The position numbers and the translations under genes are program-made. Shown here one piece after another: positions 25,233 through 34,168 of a stretch of DNA of 64,000 nucleotides. How positions within the stretch are numbered: the first letter of the stretch is position 1; each line of letters opens with the position of its first letter. The stretch comes from Caballeronia ptereochthonis (lineage in GTDB: Bacteria > Pseudomonadota > Gammaproteobacteria > Burkholderiales > Burkholderiaceae): contig NZ_FCOB02000016.1 in assembly GCF_001545075.1 (NCBI RefSeq), forward strand, positions 62,001 to 126,000, written 5' to 3'. Under the pieces are notes generated by a model that was not told the DNA's origin, did no database searches, and was given only the letters and a program-made list of their open reading frames with translations.

Positions 25233-26885
25233 TCAGCTCAACGCCTTGAACTCGATGCGCCGATTTGCCGAACGGCCGGCGGCGGTCGCGTTGTCGGCAA
25301 CCGGACTCGCGTCGCCGAAGCCCTCCGCCGTCAGCGTGTCCGCCGGCACGCCGTGCCGGATCAGATACGTGCGCACGGCTTGCGCGCGCTTCCGCGACAA
25401 CCCGACGTTCAGCGCCGAAGCGCCCGTGTTGTCCGTATAGCCGCCGATCTGCAGCTTGATCGGCGTGCCGGCCGCATGGCAATCCTTCAGCGATTTCGCG
25501 GATTCCGCGAGGCTCGCGAGTGCGACGCGCGGCAGCGTGTTCGAGGCGAAGCCGAAGTTGACCCGAGCGAGCTTCAGCTTGTTCGCGATGTCGCCGGCCG
25601 CGCAGGCACCGGTGGTCTGCGTGCCGGATGCGGCTTGCGCGGCGGCCGCGCCGCTCGCGGTGATCGTCCAGCCATCGCCGAAGGAGGCCTTCAGCTTGTC
25701 CGCCCAGCCGAGCGTCGCATCGGCGGCGCGGCCGCTCAGTTCGACCTGCTCGCCCGCAATGCGCACCTGCGCGCCCGGCAGCGCCATGACCGGCAGCAGC
25801 TCATCGAGCTTGCCGATCCACGCGGCCGGCTTCGTGTCAGGATCGACCGTGATGTTCGCGTGGAACTTGTCGACGCCGAGCTTCGCGGCCAGCGCGTCGA
25901 TCAGGCGCTGCCGCTCTGCCTCGCTGCTGACCGTGGCTGTCAGCGTAGGGACCCCGGACGTGTCGACGAGGAAGGACATCGCCGAATCAGTGGCGGGCGC
26001 AGCCACGGGCGCCGAAGCCTCGACCGAGGCCGAAACGGCCGTGTCGGCAACCGGGCCGGAAGCGGCCTCCGGCTTGGCGGCCGGAGCGGCTTCCTGCTCC
26101 GAAGTCCCGGACTGCGTCGTCGAGCAACCGCGGCCGAGCAGAGCGGCGAGCAGCGCGAGCGCGGCGGCGAGCGCGACCCACCACCATTTCTTCCGGCACG
26201 CGTTCTCTTTCTCCGCCGGTTGCTCGGCGGCAGGCGCCTCCGACTGCAGCGGGAATTCGGCGGCCTCCTGCGTCGCCGGATGCTCGAGATGCGCCGACAC
26301 CGCCTTCAGCCGCGACGCGACACCCGCGAGAAACGCGCCGACCGGGCCGAGACCGAGCGCCCGGGCGAACGCGTCGGTCATGTTCGCGCGCACCACCGGC
26401 AACTGATGGCCGAGCAGCGCGGGAAGCTGGTCCGGGCGGCCGTTGTGCTGCGACAGGTGACGCTTGAGCACGCCGAGCATCGTCGCGCAGACCACGCCGG
26501 CAAGCGTGCGGGTAGCGCTCGCCGCGACGCCCGTGTATTCGGCGATGCGCTCGGCGAGCACGTTGAGGCTGTCGTGCGAGGCAACTGCTTGATCCAGCTT
26601 CGCGCCGTTCTCGACGAGCGTCCTGAAGCCTTCGTCCTGCACGACGAAATGTGGCAATTCTTCGGCGATCAGCGCATTCGTGGCGGGCGACATGACAGCC
26701 GCGAAGAGGTTGCGCGCGCCTTCGAGCGAAGACGCCTTGTTCATCATGGCGCCGATGAGCGCCGGCGCGCAGAGCGAGACCACGCGCTTGGCGGATTCCG
26801 GCGCGCAACCGATGCGCCCGGCGATATGCTGCAGAACGCTTTCGGTCAAAGCGCCTTGCACCAGCTGATTGAGGTTGATGCTCAT
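25233..26885 (-). CDS. DUF937 / OmpA-domain membrane protein
   Basis: 550-residue three-part protein. Residues about 1-210 resemble DUF937/YidB-like alpha-helical proteins (LVQGALTESVLQHIAGRIGCAPESAKRVVSLCAPALIGAMM). A single membrane helix follows near 231-250 (KKWWWVALAAALALLAALLGRGC), then an alanine-rich linker and BON-like repeats. Residues about 440-550 form an OmpA/MotB peptidoglycan-binding domain (IKLQIGGYTDNTGASALNVGLSRKRAQAVRTYLIRHGVPADTLTAEGFGDASPVADNATAAGRSANRRIEFKAL). The D-x-GxSxxNxxLSxxRA and R-rich end are the peptidoglycan-binding hallmarks. It is probably inner-membrane anchored with the C-terminal half in the periplasm. It appears to be a single-gene unit. Confidence 0.85.
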   Translation of the reverse strand: MSINLNQLVQGALTESVLQHIAGRIGCAPESAKRVVSLCAPALIGAMMNKASSLEGARNLFAAVMSPATNALIAEELPHFVVQDEGFRTLVENGAKLDQAVASHDSLNVLAERIAEYTGVAASATRTLAGVVCATMLGVLKRHLSQHNGRPDQLPALLGHQLPVVRANMTDAFARALGLGPVGAFLAGVASRLKAVSAHLEHPATQEAAEFPLQSEAPAAEQPAEKENACRKKWWWVALAAALALLAALLGRGCSTTQSGTSEQEAAPAAKPEAASGPVADTAVSASVEASAPVAAPATDSAMSFLVDTSGVPTLTATVSSEAERQRLIDALAAKLGVDKFHANITVDPDTKPAAWIGKLDELLPVMALPGAQVRIAGEQVELSGRAADATLGWADKLKASFGDGWTITASGAAAAQAASGTQTTGACAAGDIANKLKLARVNFGFASNTLPRVALASLAESAKSLKDCHAAGTPIKLQIGGYTDNTGASALNVGLSRKRAQAVRTYLIRHGVPADTLTAEGFGDASPVADNATAAGRSANRRIEFKALS

Positions 26886-27196
26886 TGAGGATGCTTCCTT
26901 GAAAAGCGAACTTGCGTCCGCCGAAATAGGCGGGGCGATTATAGGTTCGGGCTCCTGCGCGTCATCGGGGAGGAACGAACAATCGGATTAGTCTCAGGCA
27001 GTGGCGCTTTAGGACTGCGCATCGGAAATGCATGGGCGATTCCGAAAAGAACGACGCCTCTACCACCGAACCAACGCCCGGCCTATGATTCTTGAATTCG
27101 AGATGACGCCCGCAAGGCCTGAAGCGGCTGTTGCGCTCGCCCGACAGGGCGATGCCCGATCCGGCCCGGTTCGCGCCGCGCAAAAGGAGACCGACG
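26886..27196. other. Divergent intergenic region
   Basis: About 310 bases between the DUF937/OmpA gene (minus) and the acyl-CoA dehydrogenase gene (plus). It should hold both promoters; I could not identify convincing -35/-10 pairs. Short open frames here have no recognisable product. Confidence 0.5.
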
Positions 27197-28924
27197 ATGC
27201 CCTCGTCTTCGCCCGCTCAATCCGACTCCGCCCGTCCCGCCGGTCGCCCGTTCGGGCAGACGCATGAAGTCACGAATCAGGCGGAGCCGCTGGTCGGCTA
27301 CGACGCCTTCGCCTTCGATCACGCCCTGTCGGCGGCCGTCGAGCGCGAAGGCGCGCAATGGCATGCGGAGGCGCTCTCGCGCGACGGAATGGCGCTGACG
27401 CAGCCGGATGTCGTCGCGCTCGCGGATCTCGCCAACCGGCACGGACCGGAACTCGCGACGCACAGTCCGCGCGGCGAGCGCATCGATGCGCTGGAATTCC
27501 ACCCGGCCTGGCATGAACTGCTGCGGCGTCTGCGGCACGAAGGCCTGCATGCGTTGCCGTTCGAACCGTCCGCGCGCGCCGGCGCGATGGCCGCGCGCTG
27601 CGCCGGCTACTATCTCCACGGACAGCTCGAATCGGGGTCGCTGTGCCCGATCACGATGACCTTCGCGAGCATTCCGGTGTTGCTCAACGAGCCGGACCTT
27701 TTCGCGCGGCTCGCCCGCCCGCTGCTTTCGCGCGAGCACGATCCGCGCGACATTCCGCTCGAAGCCGGCAAGCATTCGATGATGATCGGCATGGGCATGA
27801 CGGAAAAGCAGGGCGGCTCGGACGTGCGCAGCAACCGCACGCGCGCGCACGCGCTCGGCGCGCCGGGACGCGGCGGCGCGTACCGGCTGATCGGTCACAA
27901 GTGGTTCTTCTCGGCGCCGCAATGCGATGCGCATCTCGTGCTCGCCCGCACGGAGGACGAAGGCGGCCTGTCGTGCTTCTTCGTGCCGCGCTTTCTGCCC
28001 GACGGCCGCAAGAATGCGGTCCAGATCCAGCGCCTGAAGGACAAGCTCGGCAACCGCTCGAACGCCAGCAGCGAAGTGGAGTTTCTCGACGCGTACGGCG
28101 TGATGATCGGCGAGGAAGGGCGCGGCGTGCCGACCATCATCGAGATGGCGAACTACACGCGGCTCGATTGCGTGGTCGGCAGCGCGGCGCTGATGCGCGC
28201 GGCGCTCGTGCAGGCGATTCACCACGCGCGCCGTCGCACGGCGTTCGGCGCGCATCTCGTCGATCAGCCGCTGATGCGCAACGTCCTCGCCGATCTCGCG
28301 CTCGAATCCGAGGCGGCGACGGTGCTGTTCATGCGGCTCGCGGGCGCTTTCGAGGAAAGCGCGACGTCCGGCGGCGCGTTGCAGGCGCGCGCATGGCGGC
28401 GCATCGTGACGCCCGCCGCGAAGTTCTGGGTGTGCAAGCGCGCGCTCGAATTCACCGGGGAGGCGATGGAAGTCTGGGGCGGCAACGGCTACGTCGAAAC
28501 CGGGCCGATGGCGCGTTTCTACCGTGAGGCGCCGGTCAATTCGATCTGGGAGGGCTCGGGCAACGTGATGTGCCTCGACGTGCTGCGCGCCTTCGAGCGC
28601 GAACAGGACGCCGCGCACGCGCTTCTGGACGACTGGAAGACGACGGCGGGCGCGCATCCGGCGCTGGCGGGCGCGCTGTCGTCGCTGGTGGCGATGCTGA
28701 CGGGCGATCCCGCCGGGCGCGAGGCGTCGGCGCGGCGCATCGCGCAGCAACTGGCGCTGTGCGCGCAAGGCGTGCTGATGGCGCAGCATGCGCCGCAGGC
28801 AGTGGCCGATGCCTTCATCGAAACGCGCCTGGGCGACGCGCGCGGCGAAACCGGACGCGTGTACGGCACGCTGCCCGCGCGCTTCGATCACGCGGCGATC
28901 GTCACGCGCGCGTTCTCCGCCTAG
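27197..28924 (+). CDS. Acyl-CoA dehydrogenase family protein (AidB-like)
   Basis: 575-residue flavoprotein of the acyl-CoA dehydrogenase superfamily, closest in architecture to AidB of the adaptive response to alkylation. The start at 27197 follows AAAGGAG; a frame running from 27131 lacks such a site. The N-terminal GRPFGQTHEVTNQAEPLVGYDAFAFDHAL matches the extended AidB N-terminus. Core motifs include MTEKQGGSDVRSNRTRA, YRLIGHKWFFSAPQCDAHLVLART, LKDKLGNRSNASSEVEFLDAYGVMIGEEGRGVPTIIEMANYTRLDCV and EVWGGNGYVETGPMARFYREAPVNSIWEGSGNVMCLDVLRA. Whether it acts in DNA protection or as an isovaleryl-CoA-type dehydrogenase is open. The ada gene is encoded 16 kb away. Confidence 0.9.
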   Translation: MPSSSPAQSDSARPAGRPFGQTHEVTNQAEPLVGYDAFAFDHALSAAVEREGAQWHAEALSRDGMALTQPDVVALADLANRHGPELATHSPRGERIDALEFHPAWHELLRRLRHEGLHALPFEPSARAGAMAARCAGYYLHGQLESGSLCPITMTFASIPVLLNEPDLFARLARPLLSREHDPRDIPLEAGKHSMMIGMGMTEKQGGSDVRSNRTRAHALGAPGRGGAYRLIGHKWFFSAPQCDAHLVLARTEDEGGLSCFFVPRFLPDGRKNAVQIQRLKDKLGNRSNASSEVEFLDAYGVMIGEEGRGVPTIIEMANYTRLDCVVGSAALMRAALVQAIHHARRRTAFGAHLVDQPLMRNVLADLALESEAATVLFMRLAGAFEESATSGGALQARAWRRIVTPAAKFWVCKRALEFTGEAMEVWGGNGYVETGPMARFYREAPVNSIWEGSGNVMCLDVLRAFEREQDAAHALLDDWKTTAGAHPALAGALSSLVAMLTGDPAGREASARRIAQQLALCAQGVLMAQHAPQAVADAFIETRLGDARGETGRVYGTLPARFDHAAIVTRAFSA

Positions 28925-28956
28925 CCGGGATGGTCCAGGATGGTTGGCGCGCGCCG

Positions 28957-29271
28957 TCAGCGGATCGCGCGGCCCGTCTCGCGCATCGGCGCCTCGTTCT
29001 CCAGCCGATACACCCACGACAGCAATTCCGCCACCGCCTGATACAGCGCGGGCGGAATGTGCGCGTCGAGGTCGACCTGCATCAGCAGCGACACCATCTC
29101 CGGCGACTGGTGCACGTACAGCCCCGCTTCCTTCGCCCGCTGCACGATCATTTCCGCGACCATGCCGTAGCCCTTCGCGACGACGCGCGGCGTCGACTCG
29201 CGGTTGCCCGCTTCGTAGGCGAGCGCGGTCGCCTGTCTGCGCGTGTAGGGCGGGTTGCCGGCCGCGCTCAT
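28957..29271 (-). CDS. FlhB C-terminal-domain-like protein (truncated export switch homologue)
   Basis: 104 residues matching only the cytoplasmic C-terminal half of FlhB/YscU (ALAYEAGNRESTPRVVAKGYGMVAEMIVQRAKEAGLYVHQSPEMVSLLMQVDLDAHIPPALYQAVAELLSWVYRLE). The membrane part is absent and the autocleavage NPTH motif of FlhB is not present; its position reads around YTRRQATALAY. Stand-alone FlhB-tail proteins of this kind (FhlB/FlhX type) are known in other flagellated bacteria. It overlaps the preceding FliK-like gene by ATGA, so both are translated together. A role in secretion-substrate switching together with that FliK-like protein is inferred. Confidence 0.88.
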   Translation of the reverse strand: MSAAGNPPYTRRQATALAYEAGNRESTPRVVAKGYGMVAEMIVQRAKEAGLYVHQSPEMVSLLMQVDLDAHIPPALYQAVAELLSWVYRLENEAPMRETGRAIR

Positions 29272-30611
29272 GATCCGCTCCCCTCGCCGGGCGCTGCGCG
29301 GAACAGGTGTTCGAGCGGCGAGCGCACCGGCTTGCTCGCCGCGGCGCGATCGTCGCCGGACATCGCCAGATCGGTCGCGCCGTCCGTCGAGCGCACGGAA
29401 AGCGACGTCAGCGCGAGCCCGGCCGCTTCGAGCTGGCGCGCGAACGCGGCGCCGTCGGCGGCGAGACGGCGCGCGCCCGAGTCGCTCGCCTTGATGCGCG
29501 CGACGAGCTTGTCGCCCGCCAGGACGAGTTCGGCGTCCACCGTGCCGAGCGCGGGCAGCGACAGCGTAATGCGCGTGCGCCAGGCGCGTTCGTCGGCGGC
29601 GTCGTCCGCCGGGCGCGGATCGTGCGGCTCGCGGGCGATTTCCCATTCGAAGCGCGTGCCCGGCCATGCCTCGCCCTGCCAGCGGAACTGCTGATTGTCG
29701 AGCACGTCGAGCTGCTGGCGCACGACGTTGATCGTCGCCGGGTGGATGCCCGCCGCGATCGAAGCCTGCAGCGCCGATTCCTGCTGGCCCGGCTGCGCGG
29801 CTGGCGCGCTCGCGCCGCTCGTACCGTTCGTGCCCTGTGAATTCGAGAGCACGGACGCCGGCGCATCGCGCACCGACGCGGCGAGCGCGGCCGCCTGCTG
29901 CGGCGTCTGCGGCGTCGCGATGGAGCGCGCGGGCGCGTGAAAATCGGGCAGGTCCGGTGCGAATTGCGGCGCGCGGGCGTCGTCGAGCCAGGCGTCGCCG
30001 GTCGCGGCGTTGTTTGCGGCGTCGTTTGCGAAATCGAGCGGCAGGGACAGCGCGCGCGCATCGACGCGCGCCTGTGGCTCGTTGCCGAGCGAGGCGGCGC
30101 TGCGCTGGCCGGCGAGCCATTGCATCAGATGCGATTCGTAGAAGAGCCCGCTATCGCCGACGGTCCTCGCCAGTTCGGCGGCGAGCGCGGCGGCGGGCAG
30201 CGGCGGCAGGTTCTGGCTCGCGGCGCGCGCCGCGGCCACCGCTGCGGCGTTGGAAGAGAATGCCGTATCGAAGAGGCCCGTCGTGAGCGCGGCGAAGGCG
30301 CTCGCGGGGCGCGGCGGCGTCGGCCAGAGCGGGGTATCGCCGGAAACGGGGAGCGTCGTGCCGCCCAGGCGCGAAATCACGTCGAGCGTGCGCGCGACGC
30401 TGGACAGCGCGGTCTGCGCCGATGCCGCCGGCGCGGCGGTGCCGGGCGGCGTGCCGGCGACCTGGGACATGTCCGCCTGCGCGGTCGTCTGCCCGACGCT
30501 CGCGCCGGTGACGCCGCTGCCGCCGACGCCGTTCGGCGCGCGAATCGCGGACAGAAGGAGCTCGGTGCGGCTGGCGAGCAGCGTTGCGATCGCGGTATCG
30601 AGTCCAGTCAT
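29268..30611 (-). CDS. FliK-like flagellar hook-length control family protein (second copy)
   Basis: 447-residue Ala/Thr/Ser-rich protein with a long low-complexity N-terminal part. A FliK C-terminal domain spans about residues 320-425 (RITLSLPALGTVDAELVLAGDKLVARIKASDSGARRLAADGAAFARQLEAAGLALTSLSV), like PF02120. The ATG at 30611 has GAGGA at seven bases; an upstream GTG at 30617 is too close to that site. It lies 78 bases after fliT and overlaps the FlhB-tail gene by ATGA. Because a canonical fliK follows fliJ at 37922, this is a paralogue whose division of labour is unknown. Confidence 0.85.
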   Translation of the reverse strand: MTGLDTAIATLLASRTELLLSAIRAPNGVGGSGVTGASVGQTTAQADMSQVAGTPPGTAAPAASAQTALSSVARTLDVISRLGGTTLPVSGDTPLWPTPPRPASAFAALTTGLFDTAFSSNAAAVAAARAASQNLPPLPAAALAAELARTVGDSGLFYESHLMQWLAGQRSAASLGNEPQARVDARALSLPLDFANDAANNAATGDAWLDDARAPQFAPDLPDFHAPARSIATPQTPQQAAALAASVRDAPASVLSNSQGTNGTSGASAPAAQPGQQESALQASIAAGIHPATINVVRQQLDVLDNQQFRWQGEAWPGTRFEWEIAREPHDPRPADDAADERAWRTRITLSLPALGTVDAELVLAGDKLVARIKASDSGARRLAADGAAFARQLEAAGLALTSLSVRSTDGATDLAMSGDDRAAASKPVRSPLEHLFRAAPGEGSGS

Positions 30612-30689
30612 GCCCACATCCTCATATGCGCTGCGGCCGGCCCCGGGCGAACGACGCGCGGGAGGTCCGGTTCCTGCGCGAACGAACGC

Positions 30690-31019
30690 CTAGCGCAGTC
30701 CGATCATCTTTTTCAGTACGCGCGCCGGACTGTTGACCGTGAAGAGCGCGGAAAGGCGCGCGAGGCTCGGCGACGTCAGATCGCGAATCGCCGCGTCGTC
30801 GGCGAGGATCTTCTTCACGAGGTCCAGCTTGCGCGCCCGGGCGCTGTCGTCGAGTTCCGAGCCGGAATCCACTTCCCTCAGCTTGTCGATCAAATCGCGG
30901 TAAGTGCCTTGCAACGCCTTCAATTCGCTCCATTCTCCGCCGCGTGCGGCAGCCAGCATCCGGCCCGAGACCGCCGCAATCGCTTCGTAGTGGGCGAAAT
31001 ATTCTTGTGTCGTTTTCAT
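30690..31019 (-). CDS. fliT: FliT-like flagellar chaperone
   Basis: 109-residue helical protein starting MKTTQEYFAHYEAIAAVSGRMLAAARGGEWSELKALQGTYRDLIDKLREV. The tryptophan region GEWSELKALQ is typical of FliT, the export chaperone for the filament cap FliD. It lies 29 bases after fliS in the usual fliS-fliT order. A reading frame extends through fliS but is noncoding there. In enterics FliT also restrains FlhDC; whether that holds here is not visible. Confidence 0.88.
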   Translation of the reverse strand: MKTTQEYFAHYEAIAAVSGRMLAAARGGEWSELKALQGTYRDLIDKLREVDSGSELDDSARARKLDLVKKILADDAAIRDLTSPSLARLSALFTVNSPARVLKKMIGLR

Positions 31020-31048
31020 TCTTTTGAGGCAGTCGTCGCGGCTTTCCG

Positions 31049-31468
31049 TCAAACGGGCGCCGCGGTCATTTGAGCCACTTCCGGTCCAATGCCCACCCAG
31101 GCTTCCTCGAGCGTCGCAAGCAGACTGTCGACTTCCACGAGCATCGTCTCGTCCTGCTTCAGATTCGCTTCGAGCAGCCGGCGCGACATGTACGTATACA
31201 GCGCGTCCAGACGCCCGGCAATCTCGCCACCCGCTTCCTTGTTGAGCGCCTGCTGAAGACCGCTCTCGATGATGCTGATGGCCTTGCCGATCGCCATGCC
31301 GCGCGCGCCGATGTTGTTCTGCTGCATGTGCATCCGCGCCTGCGCGATCGCCTGGCGTGCGCCCTGGTAGAGCATCGTGATCAGCCGGTGCGGGCTCGCT
31401 CCCATCACCCCTGTCTGGACGCCCACGCGTGCATAGGCGTTGGCTCCGGCGTGTCCTGGGGAATACAT
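31049..31468 (-). CDS. fliS: Flagellin chaperone
   Basis: 139-residue FliS, which binds flagellin in the cytoplasm before export. The N-terminus is MYSPGHAGANAYARVGVQTGVMGASPHRLITMLYQGARQAIAQARMHMQQNN and the later block is GKAISIIESGLQQALNKEAGGEIAGRLDALYTYMSRRLLEANLKQDETMLVEV. Both are strongly conserved in FliS. GGAG precedes the ATG. Expression is probably from the sigma-28 promoter at 31616-31642, in line with its late role. Confidence 0.96.
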   Translation of the reverse strand: MYSPGHAGANAYARVGVQTGVMGASPHRLITMLYQGARQAIAQARMHMQQNNIGARGMAIGKAISIIESGLQQALNKEAGGEIAGRLDALYTYMSRRLLEANLKQDETMLVEVDSLLATLEEAWVGIGPEVAQMTAAPV

Positions 31469-31615
31469 CTCTCGCTTCTCCTTTTACGATGCCGCGGCGC
31501 GTGCCGCACTCGTCGTCCTGTGTCAATCCGGTGTCGGTCGGGCATGAAACCGGTGCAGACGAGCGGGCCGCTCGCCGAAGCGAGCGAACCATCGTTCGCC
31601 GTGCCGTTATCGAGG

Positions 31616-31642
31616 TTATCGGAGAAACGCGGCAAAGCTTTA
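31616..31642 (-). promoter_or_regulatory. Sigma-28 (FliA) promoter for the fliS operon
   Basis: On the minus strand the sequence reads TAAA, then 15 bases, then TCCGATAA, against the sigma-28 consensus TAAA-N15-GCCGATAA (11 of 12 defined positions). The -35 is at 31642-31639 and the -10 at 31623-31616. It points at fliS, about 150 bases downstream, and would place fliS, fliT, the FliK-like gene and the FlhB-tail gene in the late flagellar class. Confidence 0.85.
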
Positions 31643-31706
31643 GGACGCAAGGCTCGAGAGCCCGTAGAGGAGCCAGTGAAGGGGGCGAAGCCGGGCGAGC
31701 GGAACG

Positions 31707-32078
31707 TCAGACCGAGATCTGCATGACGTCGTTGTAGGCCGAGACGAGCTTGTTGCGCACCTGCAGGCCGAACTGCAGGCCGACGTTCGCCTTCTGCATG
31801 TCCACCATCACGTCGTTGAGCGATACGTTCGGCGCGCCGATCTCGAACGCGTGCGCCTCGTTGAGCGCCTTGGTCTGGTTGTCGCTGATCTTGTCGATCG
31901 ACGATTTCAGCGCGTCGGCGAAACTGCCCACGCTGGCCGCGCCCGATTGCCCGCTTCCGCTGACGGCGCCCGACGCAACGGTCGGGCCGCTCGCCGCGCC
32001 GGTGCCGCCGGCGGCTTGCGATGCCATCGACTGAATCGCCGAGAGGGCGGCGGAAAGCGGATTGATCGGAAAGTTCAT
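31707..32078 (-). CDS. fliE: Flagellar hook-basal body complex protein FliE
   Basis: Joins the MS ring to the rod. The 123-residue protein has an alanine/glycine-rich N-terminal half and the conserved C-terminal part [72 protein letters not shown], which is the FliE signature. It is divergent from fliF, the standard arrangement. Its promoter must lie within 32079-32380. Confidence 0.96.
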   Translation of the reverse strand: MNFPINPLSAALSAIQSMASQAAGGTGAASGPTVASGAVSGSGQSGAASVGSFADALKSSIDKISDNQTKALNEAHAFEIGAPNVSLNDVMVDMQKANVGLQFGLQVRNKLVSAYNDVMQISV

Positions 32079-32380
32079 GTTGACTCCGGGTGACAGTAGG
32101 AAGCCGGCGGAACGCGTCCGAAGGCGGAACGGCCCGCGTCGCGCTCAGGCAGTGGCCTGGTGCTCGGTGCCGCATCTGTGGAGGTTGACCGAGTACGACA
32201 AAGCTTAGCAGCGGGCGGTCTTTCAAAGCGCGGGAAGAACGGGGGAAACCCCGCTCTATTCGCCGAATCGACTTGCAATCTTCTGCGGATAATCCCCATC
32301 GTGAAAAGTCCTCCACCGCCGCTTACATCAAAGCAGCAAGCGGCGCGAGGAGACACCAGGATTCGGAGCTTCGACGCCAA
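32079..32380. other. fliE-fliF divergent promoter region
   Basis: About 300 bases between the divergent fliE and fliF genes. It should bind the class II flagellar activator. I found no unambiguous sigma-28 box here and could not define the FlhDC site by eye. Confidence 0.55.
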
Positions 32381-34168
32381 ATGGAAACGCCCAACAACTC
32401 ACTGATCACGCCCGATGCCAGAATGGGCCTGGCGGGCGCGCAACCGGGCGCAGCCGGCACAGCCGCGGGCCCGAGCCTCGCGGGCGGCGCGGGCGCCGAC
32501 TTCGGCGGTTTCGCGCAGCGCGTGCCGATGTTCAACCAGTTCCGCTCGAATCCGCGCGTGCCGCTCATCGTGGCCGTCGCGATTCTGGTGATGGTGGTCG
32601 CGGGCCTCGTGATGTGGTCGCGCCAGCCGGACTACCGCGTGCTGTTCTCCAATCTCTCCGACCGGGACGGCGGCGCAATCGTTGCCGCGCTCCAGCAGGG
32701 CAACATTTCCTACAAGCTGTCGGACGGCGGCGGCGCGATCCTCGTGCCCGCCGAACAGGTTCACGAAACGCGCCTGCGTCTCGCGAGCCAGGGCCTGCCG
32801 AAGAGCGGCTCGGTCGGCTTCGAGCTGATGGACAACCAGAAGTTCGGCATCAGCCAGTTCGCCGAGCAGATCAACTACCAGCGCGCGCTGGAGGGCGAGC
32901 TGGAGCGCACCATCGGCTCGATCTCCTCGGTGAAGTCGGCGCGCGTGCATCTGGCGATTCCGAAACCGAGCGTCTTCGTGCGCGACAAGGAGCTGCCGAC
33001 CGCTTCCGTGATGGTCAACCTGTATCCCGGCCGCGTGCTCGACGAAGGCCAGGTGGTCGCGATCGCGCACATGGTGGCGTCGGGCGTGGCGGACATGCCG
33101 GTGAAGAACGTCAACATCGTCGATCAGGACGGCAACCTGCTCACGACGCAAAGCGCCGCGAACGGCCTCGACGCGTCGCAACTGAAATATGTGCAGCAGA
33201 TCGAGCACAACACGCAAAAACGCATCGACGCGATCCTCGCGCCGCTCTTCGGCGCCGGCAACGCCCGCTCGCAGGTGAGCGCCGACATCGACTTCTCGAA
33301 GCTCGAGCAGACCGCCGAAAGCTACGGCCCGAACGGCAACCCGCAGAACACGGCGATCCGCAGCCAGCAGTCGAGCGAATCGACCGAAACGACGGGCAGC
33401 GGCGCATCCGGCGTGCCGGGCGCGCTCTCGAACCAGCCGCCGCAGCCGGCTTCCGCTCCGGTCACGGCGCCCGCATCGGATGCGACCGGCGCGGCCGCCG
33501 CCTCGGCCAAAACCACGCCGCAGAACCAGCGCCGTGACACGACGACGAACTACGAAGTGGATCGCACCGTGCGCCACTACGAGCAGGCGACGGGCGGCAT
33601 CAAGCGCCTGTCGGTGGCGGTGGTCGTGAATTACGAGAAGAAGGTGGACGCGAAGGGCAATGTCACGATGACGCCGCTCGCCGCCGACAAGCTCGCGCAG
33701 GTCCAGCAGCTCGTCAAGGACGCGATGGGCTTCGACGAAAAGCGCGGCGACTCGGTGAACGTCATGAACAGCGCGTTCTCCTCGGATCTGATCGTGACGC
33801 CCGAGGTGCCGTGGTGGCGCACGCCGCAGATGATCGCGTGGGGCATCCAGGCGGCGAAATACGTGGGCATCGGCATCGTCGCGCTGTTCCTGTACTTCAG
33901 CATGGTGAAGCCTGCGATGCGCCGCGCGTTCCCGCCGCCCGAGCCCGCCGCGCTCGCCGCGCCGGATGAACTCTCGCTGCTCGACGGCCCGTCGGCGGGC
34001 GACGAGAAGACGGACGACGAAGACAAGGATGCCGAGGTGAGTCTCCTCGGTCATGAAAGCAAGAAGGCCAAATTCGATCGCAATCTCGACTACGCGCGCA
34101 TGGTGGCGCGTCAGGACGCGAGAATCGTTGCGACGGTCGTGAAGAACTGGGTGTCCGATGAACGCTGA
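32381..34168 (+). CDS. fliF: Flagellar MS-ring protein FliF
   Basis: Builds the inner-membrane MS ring that carries the export gate and C ring. The ATG at 32381 is chosen, giving 595 residues; the longer frame from 32273 covers the divergent promoter. Two membrane helices flank the periplasmic ring-building domains: PRVPLIVAVAILVMVVAGLVMW near residue 65 and MIAWGIQAAKYVGIGIVALFLYFSMV near 490. YsCJ/FliF signatures are YRVLFSNLSDRDGGAIVAALQQGNISYKLSDGGGAILVPAEQVHETRLRLASQGLPKSGSVGFELMD and KSARVHLAIPKPSVFVRDKELPTASVMVNL. The C-terminal tail (RNLDYARMVARQDARIVATVVKNWV) binds FliG, whose gene overlaps by 11 bases. Confidence 0.97.
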   Translation: METPNNSLITPDARMGLAGAQPGAAGTAAGPSLAGGAGADFGGFAQRVPMFNQFRSNPRVPLIVAVAILVMVVAGLVMWSRQPDYRVLFSNLSDRDGGAIVAALQQGNISYKLSDGGGAILVPAEQVHETRLRLASQGLPKSGSVGFELMDNQKFGISQFAEQINYQRALEGELERTIGSISSVKSARVHLAIPKPSVFVRDKELPTASVMVNLYPGRVLDEGQVVAIAHMVASGVADMPVKNVNIVDQDGNLLTTQSAANGLDASQLKYVQQIEHNTQKRIDAILAPLFGAGNARSQVSADIDFSKLEQTAESYGPNGNPQNTAIRSQQSSESTETTGSGASGVPGALSNQPPQPASAPVTAPASDATGAAAASAKTTPQNQRRDTTTNYEVDRTVRHYEQATGGIKRLSVAVVVNYEKKVDAKGNVTMTPLAADKLAQVQQLVKDAMGFDEKRGDSVNVMNSAFSSDLIVTPEVPWWRTPQMIAWGIQAAKYVGIGIVALFLYFSMVKPAMRRAFPPPEPAALAAPDELSLLDGPSAGDEKTDDEDKDAEVSLLGHESKKAKFDRNLDYARMVARQDARIVATVVKNWVSDER

